This document shows positions 52,701 to 64,000 of a stretch of 64,000 nucleotides of DNA, one piece after another (positions within the stretch are counted from its first letter, which is position 1; each line of letters begins with the position of its first letter). The DNA comes from Spirodela intermedia. Taxonomy: Eukaryota > Streptophyta > Magnoliopsida > Alismatales > Araceae. Made by a program: the position numbers and the translations under genes. The notes under the pieces are model-generated. The model searched no databases, was not told the origin of the DNA, and saw only the letters and a program-made list of their open reading frames with translations. The stretch is taken from contig LR746269.1 in assembly GCA_902729315.2 (NCBI GenBank), positions 2,588,501-2,652,500 of the forward strand. The letters are read 5' to 3'.

Positions 52701-55700
52701 GTCAAAGAAATGAGAGAGCACACGACAATAAAAAAAATTAGCCATAATGAGTGAAGTAACAGTTATATGCGCAGAAAAAATAAATATGTTGAGCCGGGTA
52801 TTGCATGTTGGAATACCAACGTAATGAATAATGTCGATTAGCTATTCAGCTTATTTTTCCACAATAACTCTCTCATATACGTGAAAGGAAGATCAATTAT
52901 ACATCACCTTATCCACAGGTTCATAAATACCTGAAAATTAGACAACGTATTAGACTATATCCTTGTAAAAAAATTATATGTTTCCATGAGAAAACAAAAC
53001 GTTTTCCCACAGTGTAACTGGTAGAAATATTCTGACCATTTCAAAAAAACATGCTTTTGGTCATTTTCTTCATACTTTTATCTGTTGGCAGTGAAAGTTG
53101 TTAACAACCAATTGATTCACCAACCGTGCCAACTAGCGGGTTGAACTCATGTTATAGGGCTGAATGTCTCCAAAAGAAATGATTCACTTATCCCCTTTTG
53201 GAGAGCGACCTCGTGGCATACAACTGCTACAACTCCGCGTAGATAAACTCTCCTTTCTCTTTCATTTTAATGCCTTATGGACGAAAACTGAAGGAGGCCT
53301 TTTCCAGTTTCCATGATTTTCTTCTACAACTTTCGTTGACGCACTTAAGCTAAAAGGAGAAAGTGATGCTATAAAACTTGAATGCTTGTTAGATCTATAC
53401 TGATAGAGTGGGGGGACATCGGTTTTCAAAATGTCCTAGACGGAGAAAGAAAGGGGCTCACCTAAGGTGGGAGAATCCATTTGCCTTAAGGATGGGCTAT
53501 TACTCTGTCCATAAAATAATGAGCCATACTCTGTTATCACTGGTGCAAAGTCACAAAAGGATGGACTATTACTAGTTTGTTGAAAACAAGTTTGATCAGC
53601 TCCTTAAGACCAGTCCCTAATGTTCACCATATGGCAATGGTACACTAGCCTAATATTCCTTCCGGGACAGAGCATAAATCCTCCAAGAAAGGTCCTTCTC
53701 TATCTAGTTTTTCAATCTCAGTCACATCCCCCTTCATTCCAGTTTTTGTGCAACTTCCTGAGCAAGGAGAGCGCTCAACCCTGATTTCAGTCGACAGACT
53801 TGAAGGATAAACAAGCTTTATAAATATGCTTTGGTTTATCCACAATAGGGCATACCCGCACAGCATTTCATCAAAGAACCATGGAAGAAGGTTATATAAG
53901 CAAATGAACTTCTAGCTGCAGCAATCCCAAGAATTTACATGTAACAAGGGTCCCACATCAATCATTGTCATTCACTACAGCTAATGTCACAAAGATTCAT
54001 GGTTCTTACTTAAGGTAACAGACATATGTATGACAAAAGAAGCCATGCCTGGCGTACCTCACCATTACTTGAGGTTTCGATAAGAGATCTTGCGTCTCTC
54101 TCAAACCTTCCGTTTCTGTAGAACTAACATTATCGCTTGTCTCATTTTGTCCACTAACCAGATCATTGGAGAACTGCCATAATCATAAACACCAGAGTCC
54201 GATAATTAAATAAACGTTTAAGCACAGTTACTATGACCAAAAAGTATCATCTCACACACCTTTGCTTTCATGTCATTTTCTGGATCAAGTATCCGAGAAA
54301 GTATGCTTACAGTCTGAAATTTAAAATATTAATAAGAAATATATCAGTAAATATTAATAAGAAATCTATCAAGAACAAAAGTAAAGTGTAACATATTGAA
54401 CCTTTTCTTTCAGATTTTCTGACGAACATCCACTTTTAAGAACATTAATAAGAGGATCTAGCACCCTTTCCGCATCAAGCATCTGGGAAACCTTGAAGCT
54501 GTGCAAAAGCAAAAATGAAAAAGGGTAGAAACAGAATTATCAAAAAACTACAGTGGAAATATTTAAATCTGTCAAGAGACATTCAATATAAATGATCTAG
54601 TTCACTTTCACTGGATTTTGCTCCATGGTGGCATTTTTTACAGTTTAGGTCATTCAATGAGAATTGGCAACAAAGAAAACCCAACTACATCAACAAATGA
54701 CTGTTAGATGGTTAATTAAATTTTATCAAGATTAATGAAATTGACTCGAAACATAAATTAAATAAAATATAACACGAGAGTAGACTAAGCAAGCAACCTG
54801 ACAGAGAGTCTCTCCAAACCGTAAATCGCAGCCTCTCTAACTTCATCGTTATTATGACACAGAAGCTGCACTAGAAGTCTTACTGCTCCAGCTTCCTTAA
54901 ATGCAAACCTCAAGTGCTCACTAATTGATGAATCAGCTATTGCCCATGCAGCCCTTTTAACAGCAGAAACATCTTCAAGTCCAAGTATCAGCACTAAACG
55001 GGCTACACCATCCATCCATGGCAAAATGGTCTCTCGATCATTTGGCAAGGACCCTAGTGCAGAGTTATCGTCCTCAGTTTCTATAGCTCCAATACGTGCA
55101 AGAAATTGCTGCTGAGAACGTCCAACGATTGCATGCATCTTCATTTCCTCTAAATTCAGACTTTTCTCACGAAAATTTAGACCTAGAAGCAATTCAGAAG
55201 CACCATATCTTGAAAAACGTGCAGTCCTCTCAATTTCTGTGCCATCAGGTAATGACGGCCATGAATGAGAGACAGGCCTGAAGGATTTGTATGCAGAAGC
55301 CCCAACTAGGGGAACAAATACAAGACCCTCTTCAATGATGAGGATCTTATAGTATTCATCTTTAGAAAGTTCCAGCAAAACATTTTTTGCTTCCTTTCTA
55401 AGGATTTTATGTCCTTCGGTATTATCTATCAGGAATTCAGCCTGTAATCAACAGTAGTATCAATACATGTAAAAAAATCATTTTAAAGGAAACACAAATC
55501 AAGTCATGAAAGAAACATAGCAGAAGCCAGCCATACAAATCGTTCAATGAGGTAAACAGGACTAGATTAGTTTCATCTAAATAGAAAAATAATATTTGAT
55601 CACAGAATGCATTTTAATCAATTTGCAGTCGCTTCCTATGCAAACGAGCATAACAACAGTACAAATAACTCGAGCAAGTGTTACTTTTAGCCCAAAAAAT

Positions 55701-57929
55701 GCAAAAGACATAATATGGTCACTATATAATATGATTACCCTTCCACCGTAGTTCAATACCTTAGAATAAATATGACTTAATCGAGACACTAAACGTTTTC
55801 ATAACAAACCGAGTTGTTCTGATAAGGCTGCTTAAGTAGGAATTGAACATTCCAACCTTCTATCTACTCCGTCTGACAAAAGATTAAATTACCTAGATAT
55901 TAAGCAACTCCAGAAAGGAACATACGTCAGGACACAAAATCAATAGCAAGCAAAAGATAAAGAACTACATGGCATGAAAAATTCTTTTAGTTCATTGCTC
56001 AGGTACTTTTGGCTGGGCAACACAAGTGTTGACAAAAAATATTTCTCTAACATATTTATCTACATTACCACAAAATTGTTGGCAAAAGATAAATGTCCAG
56101 ATCACTTGATATCGACGTATTTTAGAAGATGTATGCCAATAATATTCTCCTCGTCATCTCCACAAAAAGAAAAAAGCCGTAACTTCCTCAAGGGCACATT
56201 GCATTATTAAGAATGGAGTATACACTCGGTAAACTATTTATCATCCTTTCATAAGAATTTCAAATATTAACAATCTAAGAGAGTAAAAATTAGACTTCAA
56301 TTTTACATTTTTTTCAAGCGTAAAGCATTTATGGTGCTAGGTAATGATTAAAAACAATTTATGCACTAGAAATTTCTGATTTAATATCGTCCCTTTTCCT
56401 GAAACTGTAGATCAATGCCCAAGACTTGGTTTTTCCCACAATATCTTCAATGTTGCTGTTCCATCTAGAACTAAGGAAAATTGATTTAGCTACAAATATT
56501 CAAACCACGTTCCTGATAAGAATAAATTTATATAAAACCTTACCAACTTTGGGATTACACCAGATTCTACTATAGTACTGTGATTACAGGGACTCAGAGC
56601 CAGATTTGACAGCACACCACCTGCAGCCTCCTTAACTTTTAACTCCTCGTCATCAAGATACTTAATCAGGATTGGCATAATATCACTTCTTGCAATCTTC
56701 ATCCTGTATGTCTCATCAATAGATAAGTTCCACAAGGTACATAGACTATGCTCCTTCACCTGCAAGAACATCACCAGAATTATGCACCCTCCTTGTGCCC
56801 ACAACAGATATGACAGTGTAGTATACCTCTGGCGTCAGATCTGACTGGTGAAGGAGGCCAACTATCTCTTCTATCACTCCACTTGCTACAACAGATTCCA
56901 TATAAACTTTTACAGAGGATATATTCCGCAACAGGCCCGCAGCAGCTTCACGGATTAAATCAGAATCCGATTTAAGAAAGTTGATGATGAGAATAATAGA
57001 GCCTCTGAACTTCATGATCTCATCAATACAATGCTTTCCTCCCTGAGAATACTTCCATAACGTAACTACTGCCTGCTCTCTGTCCAGAGGATCCTTGTCA
57101 AGTCCAAGCATCTGAACAAACAAGCCCACATAACTCTCTCCAGAGGAAAGTTCATCATTGGTGTGTCCCTGAACAACATGAAAAGAAGCAAAAGATGGTA
57201 AATAAAATATGAAATGGCACGGATAACTCGAACTCACCTTACGGATAACGTAAGCATCCATGAACAAGGCACTCATATTATTTTGAGAAATTTAAGATAG
57301 TAGGACCGCGAAATTCCATGGAATATCATATTATTTTCGAAAATGAAAAACTTTTATCACAGCCTTTGCCACACGGTTCAAGAAACCTCTTTCTGAGCCT
57401 CGTTCTCGTACACCTTACCCATATGATAAAAGAAGACGCTGACGCAAGCCAAGAGTGAGAAGAAATTCCACGTCTCAACTATCATCATGTAGAAAATTTC
57501 CAGTGATATCCATCGGTACCAGGACACATAAAATCTACATAGGAGACTCACTGGGGGAACTACAGAGCTTGTTTGAGGACCATCAGCGTCATCAGGGCCA
57601 GTTGGGGAGTAAGAGGAGGATGCACCGGAATCATTGGCCGCTTTGCAAAGCAGCGGGACAGACGCCGACTGGCGCCGCCGACGAGCTATTCGGACAGGAC
57701 CAGCGCGCTCAGCCAACCGAGACGGTCGCCTCCCCGTCGCCCCCGTCGCCGACGCGAGTCTGCAGCTGCCACTGCGGTACAAGCGACAGGGCGCGAACAT
57801 CGCGTTCGAAAATGGAGGCGCCGCCGCCAGCGGTGCCATGAACGCCGGCGGAGGGGGGAGAGTAGAAGTGAGGTGGGAGAGAAGAAGTGGCGGGGACGAG
57901 CTCGGAGTGTTGGCGGATATGCCGCTCAC
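49755..57929 (-). CDS. ARM-repeat protein, probably plastid; frameshifted last exon
   Basis: Plant armadillo-repeat protein of about 890 residues with a Ser/Pro/Ala-rich, later Arg-rich N-terminus that looks like a plastid transit peptide. Molecular role unknown to me. Exons in coding order: 57929-57552, 57168-56827, 56759-56544, 55441-54798, 54498-54402, 54313-54260, 54173-54058, 52483-52305, 50402-49755. Landmarks are MLGLDKDPLDREQAVV, LCTLWNLSIDE, EAAGGVLSNLAL, ELSKDEYYKILIIEEG, SYSWPSLPDG-like SHSWPSLPDGTE, FLARIGAIE, RLLTKLLNYELF, KDWVAACLVK and ERPQWTRALHLLRTLP. All phases agree through exon 8. In the last exon the frame breaks between EEVQEAA and VELNRIVSEG (about 50044-50056). As written the protein stops at 50041 and loses about 95 residues. 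The start could also be the in-frame Met at 57839. Confidence 0.9.
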
Positions 57930-60428
57930 CAGACTTCATTTTCCTCCTCGTAAAGACCCCCACCCGGTGGCGGTTTGATAGCCGGTCAAAACCAGAATAG
58001 CCGGTCACTTAGATAAAAACTCATTAAACTCATGTCACCCTAAATTATTTGGTCAAATCCCAAGTTTACCCTCAATCCCATACCTTCTCCTCGTGCAGTT
58101 TTCACAAGGTCTCCTCAAGACCCACATGGATAAAAATGTCTTTTCTCAGGGTATAGATTAATCCCAATACATTCAAGTCGTCTTCTTTGATTTTTTGTGA
58201 TTAAATAGATTAATCCCATATTAGCCCAATCCATGGCTGGCTTAGAGCACTCAATAAAGATATATTTACAGACATCAACCTTAGTGACTAGTAAATAAAT
58301 CTTACTCATGTAGTCAAGATTGCAACCTAATGCTCTTGTTTCATTTTTTCTATTTTTAGGAAATAAAATTTCCCATTATATGGTGGGAAATAATTGATGC
58401 ATCCTTATGTGTCATTATCTATAGTGAACTAACCTTTCAAGTGTTTTCTCCTTGGTTAGATTATTTTTATAACACATTACTTAGAAGCCAAAAAAAAATC
58501 AAGAGGGGATGGAAGTGAAATGGAGAAAAGAAAAATGGTGAGAAAAATGAAAGGAAGGAAGCTAGAAAGTGATGAAGGCTGTTAGGAACTATTTGGAATA
58601 TTTAAATTTTTAAATTTTGTAAAAATGGTGTTTTATATGCCTTGTAAATTTATTTAATATATTTGAACAATGATCTAGAGCAGTTTAAATGGTTTTTCTA
58701 TTTGAGTTCCTGAAATCAGCCACCAAGATTATATAGATTAGTAAGTGAAATGTATTTGTTAGGAAATAACTTGTCGATGTCCATCAAAACCATTAATTAA
58801 TAGGTAAGGAGGCTCATTATATATATAGATATATATATCTTAGTGGGGCTGAGACATATGAAAAGGTATCACATACTAGGTTTTGAATAAATTATTTAAA
58901 TGGAATAATAGACCTTTGATATGCTTAAAGTAAAGTAATATCTTTCTGGATAATTCATACACCTTTGTGGCCAATTTATAATTAGGAAAAAACTGTGCCT
59001 TATTTTGGATTATTATATTAAATGTTTTCATAACCTCATAGGAATTTTACAGCTCTAAAGAAGTACAAAATAGGAAAAAGTTTATTTTAAGCTATGTAGT
59101 GCTTTATAATTTTTTTTACTACTAATGGAATGTTTACCTCACATAAGAGAATAATTCATTGGTCATGGTGACTCAATATATGAGAAGTTTGCATCATAGA
59201 AGATTGGATTATATCAATTTTAATATTTCAATGCATAAAAATTAACTTGGGAAATTCTAGAAATAATTTTTAGAGTGATCCACAATAATATTTGAAATAA
59301 CACATAATTTCAATATATTAAGTTTATGTTGTGCAACAATGCAACACATCAACATCATTACATTACCATTTTAGGAGTTATTCTCCCATCTATGATTAAA
59401 AATAATAATTAGAGGCATATGTACATGGTTATTCACCTCAGGGTCTTCTATGATATTCTGCAAGTCTTGATACCTTTGCATTTTGATTGTAGATAGCATA
59501 GTTTTGTTAGTCATATTCATGATGTAGGCGATGACACAGCTTTCTTAGGAGATAGCACTTTGACTTTTTAACTTCAATCACTTTGACATATGAAGAAGCA
59601 CTCTTGTTATGATGGTCAACATCTCGTTTGTAAGACCATTATTTCGAATGTCAAGTGACTATTTTGAAAAAAATAAGGTATTTAGACATTCAAGAAAATT
59701 TGACCTTGGTCCAAAGTAGATTAAAGTACAAACTTTGATAATATAATAGGTATTTATTTTGTTAAAAAAAATCTTGATAATTTTCAACAATAACTCATAA
59801 GTTTGACTGTCCATTTTCTTTCCTTTCCCATTATTTGGGCCATGTTCTTTGTTTGACTAATCCATGTTGCTATAACTGCAACACCCCTTGGTTGACTCAC
59901 AACAATACCAAAAAAAGCCATGCTAGCCATACTACTGGACCAAAGAATTATGCCAATATTGACTAGTAATTATTAATGCCATCCCTGGAATTGTGGAGAA
60001 TGTTTGTAGATTCTTCAACCAACCAAAATCTATGTGAATTTTGACCTACGAAAATTATCTCCAAACTTGAGGATTATTTTGTCAATAAAAGTCAAAACTT
60101 TAGGTTGACAAGGTGTTTACTCACTCTTTAATCCAGCATTTGAAGTCAAACCCGATTTGACGTAAATGGCCGGATTACTAAATGGAGTCGTGGTTAAGGA
60201 GTTCAGTTCATATCTCTGACCTCGGATTAGGGGCCTTGACTTTATGCAAACCGATCCCGCCCACCGACCCGAAACCGCCTGTCTCTCTCTCTCTCTCTTC
60301 CCCACCTCTCTCTTCTTTTAGTCTTCTTGTTCTTCCTGTTCGAGTGTATCTGCCTTTCTAAACATAAAGAAGCTCGTAGCTGTTGTCTTCTGGCTTTCGA
60401 CCCCCCGTGGAAGGATAATTGGAAGCCG
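57930..60428. other. Divergent promoter region between ARM and J-domain genes
   Basis: About 2.5 kb between two divergent start codons, so it must hold both promoters. The middle (58000-60100) is AT-rich with no recognisable gene. The right end has a CT-rich leader (TCTCTCTC run at about 60281-60298) typical of plant 5' untranslated regions. Confidence 0.6.
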
Positions 60429-63400
60429 ATGGGTGGAGACGGACGTAGCAAACGCGGCAGTCGGATCACCAAGAAGAAGCGCAGCCGCCGGTCGGAGAGC
60501 GACGAGAGCAGCGACGACGAGGGCTCCTCCCGCTCCGTGTCCTCCTCGGGCTCGGAGACTGAGAGTTCCGACCATGAGCGGTCGAGTAAGGGCAGCCAGA
60601 AGAGGGACAAAAGCAGGCGTCTTCGGGAGTCCAGGAGGGAGAAGAAGAGCACGGAGATGTCGTCATCTAGGAAAAGGAAGAGGGAGAAGGAGAGAGAGGT
60701 GTATAAGAAGGAGAGGAGAGAGAGGCGCCGGCAGAAGCGGCGGAGCAAAGGGGCAGATAAGAAAGACTCTGAGAGCGTGGATTCTTCCTCCGTCAGTGAC
60801 GACTCCCATACGAAGCCTCCAAAGCCTGAAGCCGTGCTGCGCCACATTCTCAAGAAATTTCCGGATGCCGCCGGCGATTTGAGACAGGTGCTGATTTGGG
60901 ATTTTTTTCTTTCTGTTTATGTGCCCGCATTCGTCCAGCTTTTGTTGCTCTCGCATGCTACCACCATTGTACTAGCATGAAAAAAATAAGGAATTTATGC
61001 TACTACTGATATCATCATTGTTTTTAACATTAAGGTCTTGTACACTAATGACAATGGAAGATTTGATTATCATTGTCTAGATGACTCTTTTATCTAGGAA
61101 TTTCAGCTACTGATTCATTGTTACGTAAAAAGTTCTTCTTGAACAAAGTCAGCAAAAATGAACAGCCTGGAGGTCCTGACAAGGAAAATGGGAACTAAGC
61201 CTCAGCAATATTGTGACATTCTTATGTTCATGCAAGTGAAGAAAAATTTGAGGGAAAAAGAGGTTCCAATTGTCTGATTAGGACTAGCAACATGCTTTAT
61301 ATAAACTTCAAAGTGAGGTTTTGGGAAATGGTTGGTTAAAGATGTTGATCAAGAATAGAACTGAAAGATACGTATTTTGATGAAATTACAATGATTTTGG
61401 TGAGCGATAGGTAAGAAAATCTTAAATTCCTGATATATACATCCTATTGTCAGTTAGATATGGGTAACCTTACCTGAAATGAAAAAACTTGTTGAAACAT
61501 GAAAGTGGAGACTGTAAAATTGACAGGAAATTGTGAAATGTTTCATTATGAGAATTAACTTCAAAGGAATTTTTGACCAAGGAAGAAAAGTAGCAGATGA
61601 AAGCTCAATGCTTTGACATTTCTTGAAGTATATGTAATGTGGAGATGTCACTTGTTAGCCCTTCAATCGAATGTTGGGATCTGGGATCTCCACCATGTGT
61701 AATTACTCATTTCATCTACTGGAAAAATGGAAGACAAAATAGTTCCTTTCCAAGCTAGTGATACATGAATCAGAGGAAACTTATGAATTTTTGAGGTAAC
61801 AATAAAGCTATATTCGTGATTTTGAAGGTCCGCTTGAGAATCTGGATCCTAGTTTCGAATAGAGAGAGCTACCGAGTGGCCATTCCTGGAGATGAATTTT
61901 TGCTTTTTCATTTTGCTTGAAAGATACCGGGACAAACTATTTCTTGTTCTTGGTTCTTGGTTCTTACGGTTGCACTATGGAATGAGAAGCTGAATCATGT
62001 GTAAGTGTCGAACGCTTGCAGCAAATAATTGGATGTTATCCGTAGGGTATGGATGTTTCCGACGTCATCAGTTTTAAAACCATAAAATAAAATTCATGGG
62101 CAGCCAGATGATGTTTCATTGTTCATATATGTAAAATTTTAATTGTGGTTTTTTTGTTTACATTGGACCCTGGAGTAATAGTTGATCTGTCTCAGAACGG
62201 ATTTTTGAAAGAATAAAGAGTTGTGTCTGTGTTCTCTCAAAATTGAATTACTATGCCTGATTTTAGACTTGTCTAGACTAGCCCGCCCTTTTAGGAGGTG
62301 CAGGGCCTACGCTCTGTCCAGATCTTAGTGTCATGCCAAGCGAGAGTTGGAGGGCTGGCCAATCCTGGTATCAATTGACAGCACATCCATCCCTGCTGGA
62401 CTTGCACTTTCGTGGTGTCACTTAGTCATATCAAGAATCAAGGTGGCTAAATCAATATCCAGTATTACTTCCTTCTAAAAGTTCATATCTCCTTTGTAAC
62501 AGTCAATTCATCTCCGATCACGAGATTCTGTCATCGCACGAGAAACTTGACTAATAGATTAATATGATTCAAATGTTACCAATGATTTTCCGTATTCATG
62601 TAGATTGTTTGACTTTTCCATTCACGAGCATGACTTTGTCCAGGAGCATGCTGCCCGTTCCAACTAAACCCTCCCAGTTCAAAGTGTAAGTGTTCTTTTC
62701 TAAATGAAAGTTCGAGCGAATTAATTTACCTAATTTGCTCTCCAAAAGATCAGCTGATCCGTATAACATTTTCTGACCATGAAAGCAACTTTTTGAAAAA
62801 TAAAATGGCTCAAGATTGGGTCATTGTCGACCATTTTCAGGGAGTCTTTTTCATCCTACATTATTTATTTCGTGGTAATTGATTAAATTGTGTTATTCCA
62901 TCAATTATATTATCTAGTGTTCTTTCTTTTGCAGCTTCTGCAAATTATTGATAGTGGGCAAGCTGTTGATGTGAGAGGAATTTCTGACAAGTCCATGGTG
63001 AAACTTCTGAAGAAACTATTTTTTTCATTAAAGCTCAAACGAAATGAGGATGGAGTTTTTCTATTGCCTCCCGATAGGCTTCCTACTTTAGATGTAGTTG
63101 GCTCGTTGTTATCCATAAAGGTCAAACCCAGTGCAGTATCTCACTCCACAGCAGCGAGTGAACTGCAAGCAGCATCTCCTGAAAAAGAATCTGTACAAAA
63201 CAAAAATGAGGCCGGTATTGGTCCATTAGAAGACCCACGTGTGAATTTGGACTCCCTTTCTCACCAAAGAAGGTGAGATGCTGCACATTTCTTGAAACTT
63301 CCAGAAAATATTCTCTATGTTAAATTTTAACGATGCTACATAATTAGTTGCATCTCTATCGCATGTAACAATGTAGATTACCTTATTGTTTTCCGTGGCA

Positions 63401-64000
63401 ACTTTTAACCAAATCATGTGGCTTTACTGGGATGCATAATTGATGCCTGAGCCAACGTATTCTCTTGATATGTCTTAAACTTCTTAGGTCCAAATTTATT
63501 TTATTTGTTTGTGCAAGCATTATTCATTATAACATTCAATTTGTTGTGTTCCCTAGCTTGTTGACAATATCCCACTTCTGCCTCTGCTAAAATAGCTTCT
63601 AACGATTGCAGATACAGTTACGTCCATGTGTTTGCACTAAATGGAGTTTTTCAATTTTCATAGTTTACCGCAAGGACTAACTGCATGTGCAGGTTCATTG
63701 GCCCTGCAATGCCATCTGCTGAGTTATTGGCTGCAGCAGCTGCATTAACTGAAGCTGCAACGGCAATGAGGTACATAAGTGAAATTCTAATTTGTTGGTT
63801 ATTAAATGCTGAAACTCACCAGGCTTTAACTATACATTTTCCTACTATATTCTTACATGGCCCCACGAAGAGAATAATAATCTGTTTCTTGAGGAGTGCA
63901 GCAAAACTCCACTTATGTCCCTTCAATAGTCCCTCCCAGTAAACGTCTTCTTACAGGAGGTTTTATGCCCTGATCTTGGTCATGTGAACGTCTAAACTTT
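60429..64000 (+). CDS. Nuclear DUF3752/J-domain-type protein, first three exons only
   Basis: Start of a gene cut off by the window edge. Exons: 60429-60887, 62935-63272, 63693-63770, with a 2 kb first intron. Exon 1 encodes a highly charged Lys/Arg/Ser/Glu-rich region (KKKRSRRSESDESSDD, RKRKREKEREVYKKERRERR) that should be nuclear and looks like RS-type spliceosome-associated proteins, then KPEAVLRHILKKFPDAAGDLRQ. Exon 2 has LLQIIDSGQAVDVRGISD and LKLLPP-like FLLPPDRLP. Exon 3 begins FIGPAMPSAELLAAAAAL, a GPALPP-type motif. In plant relatives I recall, this N-terminus precedes a J domain and a DUF3752 region; those exons lie beyond the window. An upstream in-frame ATG at 60327 is possible, but MGGDGRSKRG is the likelier start. 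Confidence 0.8.

Noticed and set aside
57455-57978. Plus-strand frames of 114-128 codons opposite the ARM first exon
   Set aside because: They are mirrors of the GC-rich transit-peptide exon on the minus strand.
60242-60853. 203-codon minus-strand frame opposite the RS-rich exon
   Set aside because: A Ser/Leu-rich shadow of the Lys/Glu/Arg-rich coding strand.
1-64000. tRNA, rRNA, CRISPR arrays, bacterial-type operons
   Set aside because: None was recognised by eye; intron-rich plant genes fill the window. A tRNAscan/Rfam search would be needed to exclude small RNA genes.

Overview
The window is nuclear DNA from a flowering plant. Every recognisable gene is split by GT-AG introns (with one likely GC-AG intron), several proteins have plastid- or mitochondrion-style N-termini, and decayed Ty3/gypsy retrotransposons lie between genes. 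The species cannot be fixed from sequence alone. The DHDPS core (a GHLMSW motif where many dicot enzymes have GQLMSW, as I recall the family) leans towards a monocot or an early-diverging lineage, but this is a weak hint.

Layout, left to right. A + strand cluster comes first: EXO1-type 5' exonuclease (330-4619, 12 exons), methionyl-tRNA formyltransferase (5758-12648, 11 exons) and a heavy-metal-associated isoprenylated protein, HIPP (13851-15150, 3 exons). About 7 kb of repeats follow: a very GC/CpG-rich block (15.4-16.3 kb), a minus-strand Ty3/gypsy remnant keeping an LTR edge, polypurine tract and integrase (about 16.6-17.95 kb, with a second LTR-like copy at 18.4-18.65 kb), then a plus-strand Ty3/gypsy remnant running gag-protease-RT-RNase H-integrase to a probable 3' LTR (18.66-22.68 kb). 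Next is a gene for a plant protein I do not recognise (main exon 25827-26620, + strand), convergent with the tRNA-splicing endonuclease subunit SEN54 (28178-32590, minus strand). DHDPS, the first enzyme of lysine synthesis, occupies 38503-43205 (+). After a 6.5 kb AT-rich spacer with diverged tandem duplications comes a minus-strand ARM-repeat gene (49755-57929, 9 exons) carrying an apparent 1-base frameshift in its last exon. The window ends in the first three exons of a + strand nuclear J-domain/DUF3752-type gene (from 60429).

The genes do not form an operon or pathway. They are ordinary, independently regulated plant housekeeping genes: DNA repair, organellar translation initiation, metal handling, tRNA splicing and amino-acid synthesis. 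Splice junctions were chosen by reading-frame continuity. Total coding length is a multiple of three for EXO1 (1626), MTF (1113), HIPP (462), SEN54 (801) and DHDPS (1107), which supports those models. The ARM gene sums to 2674, one base over, which matches the frameshift. I found no convincing new biological system. The points most worth checking are the ARM frameshift, the opposed gypsy remnants with their repeats, the E2F-like site before EXO1, and the unrecognised acidic/basic protein.
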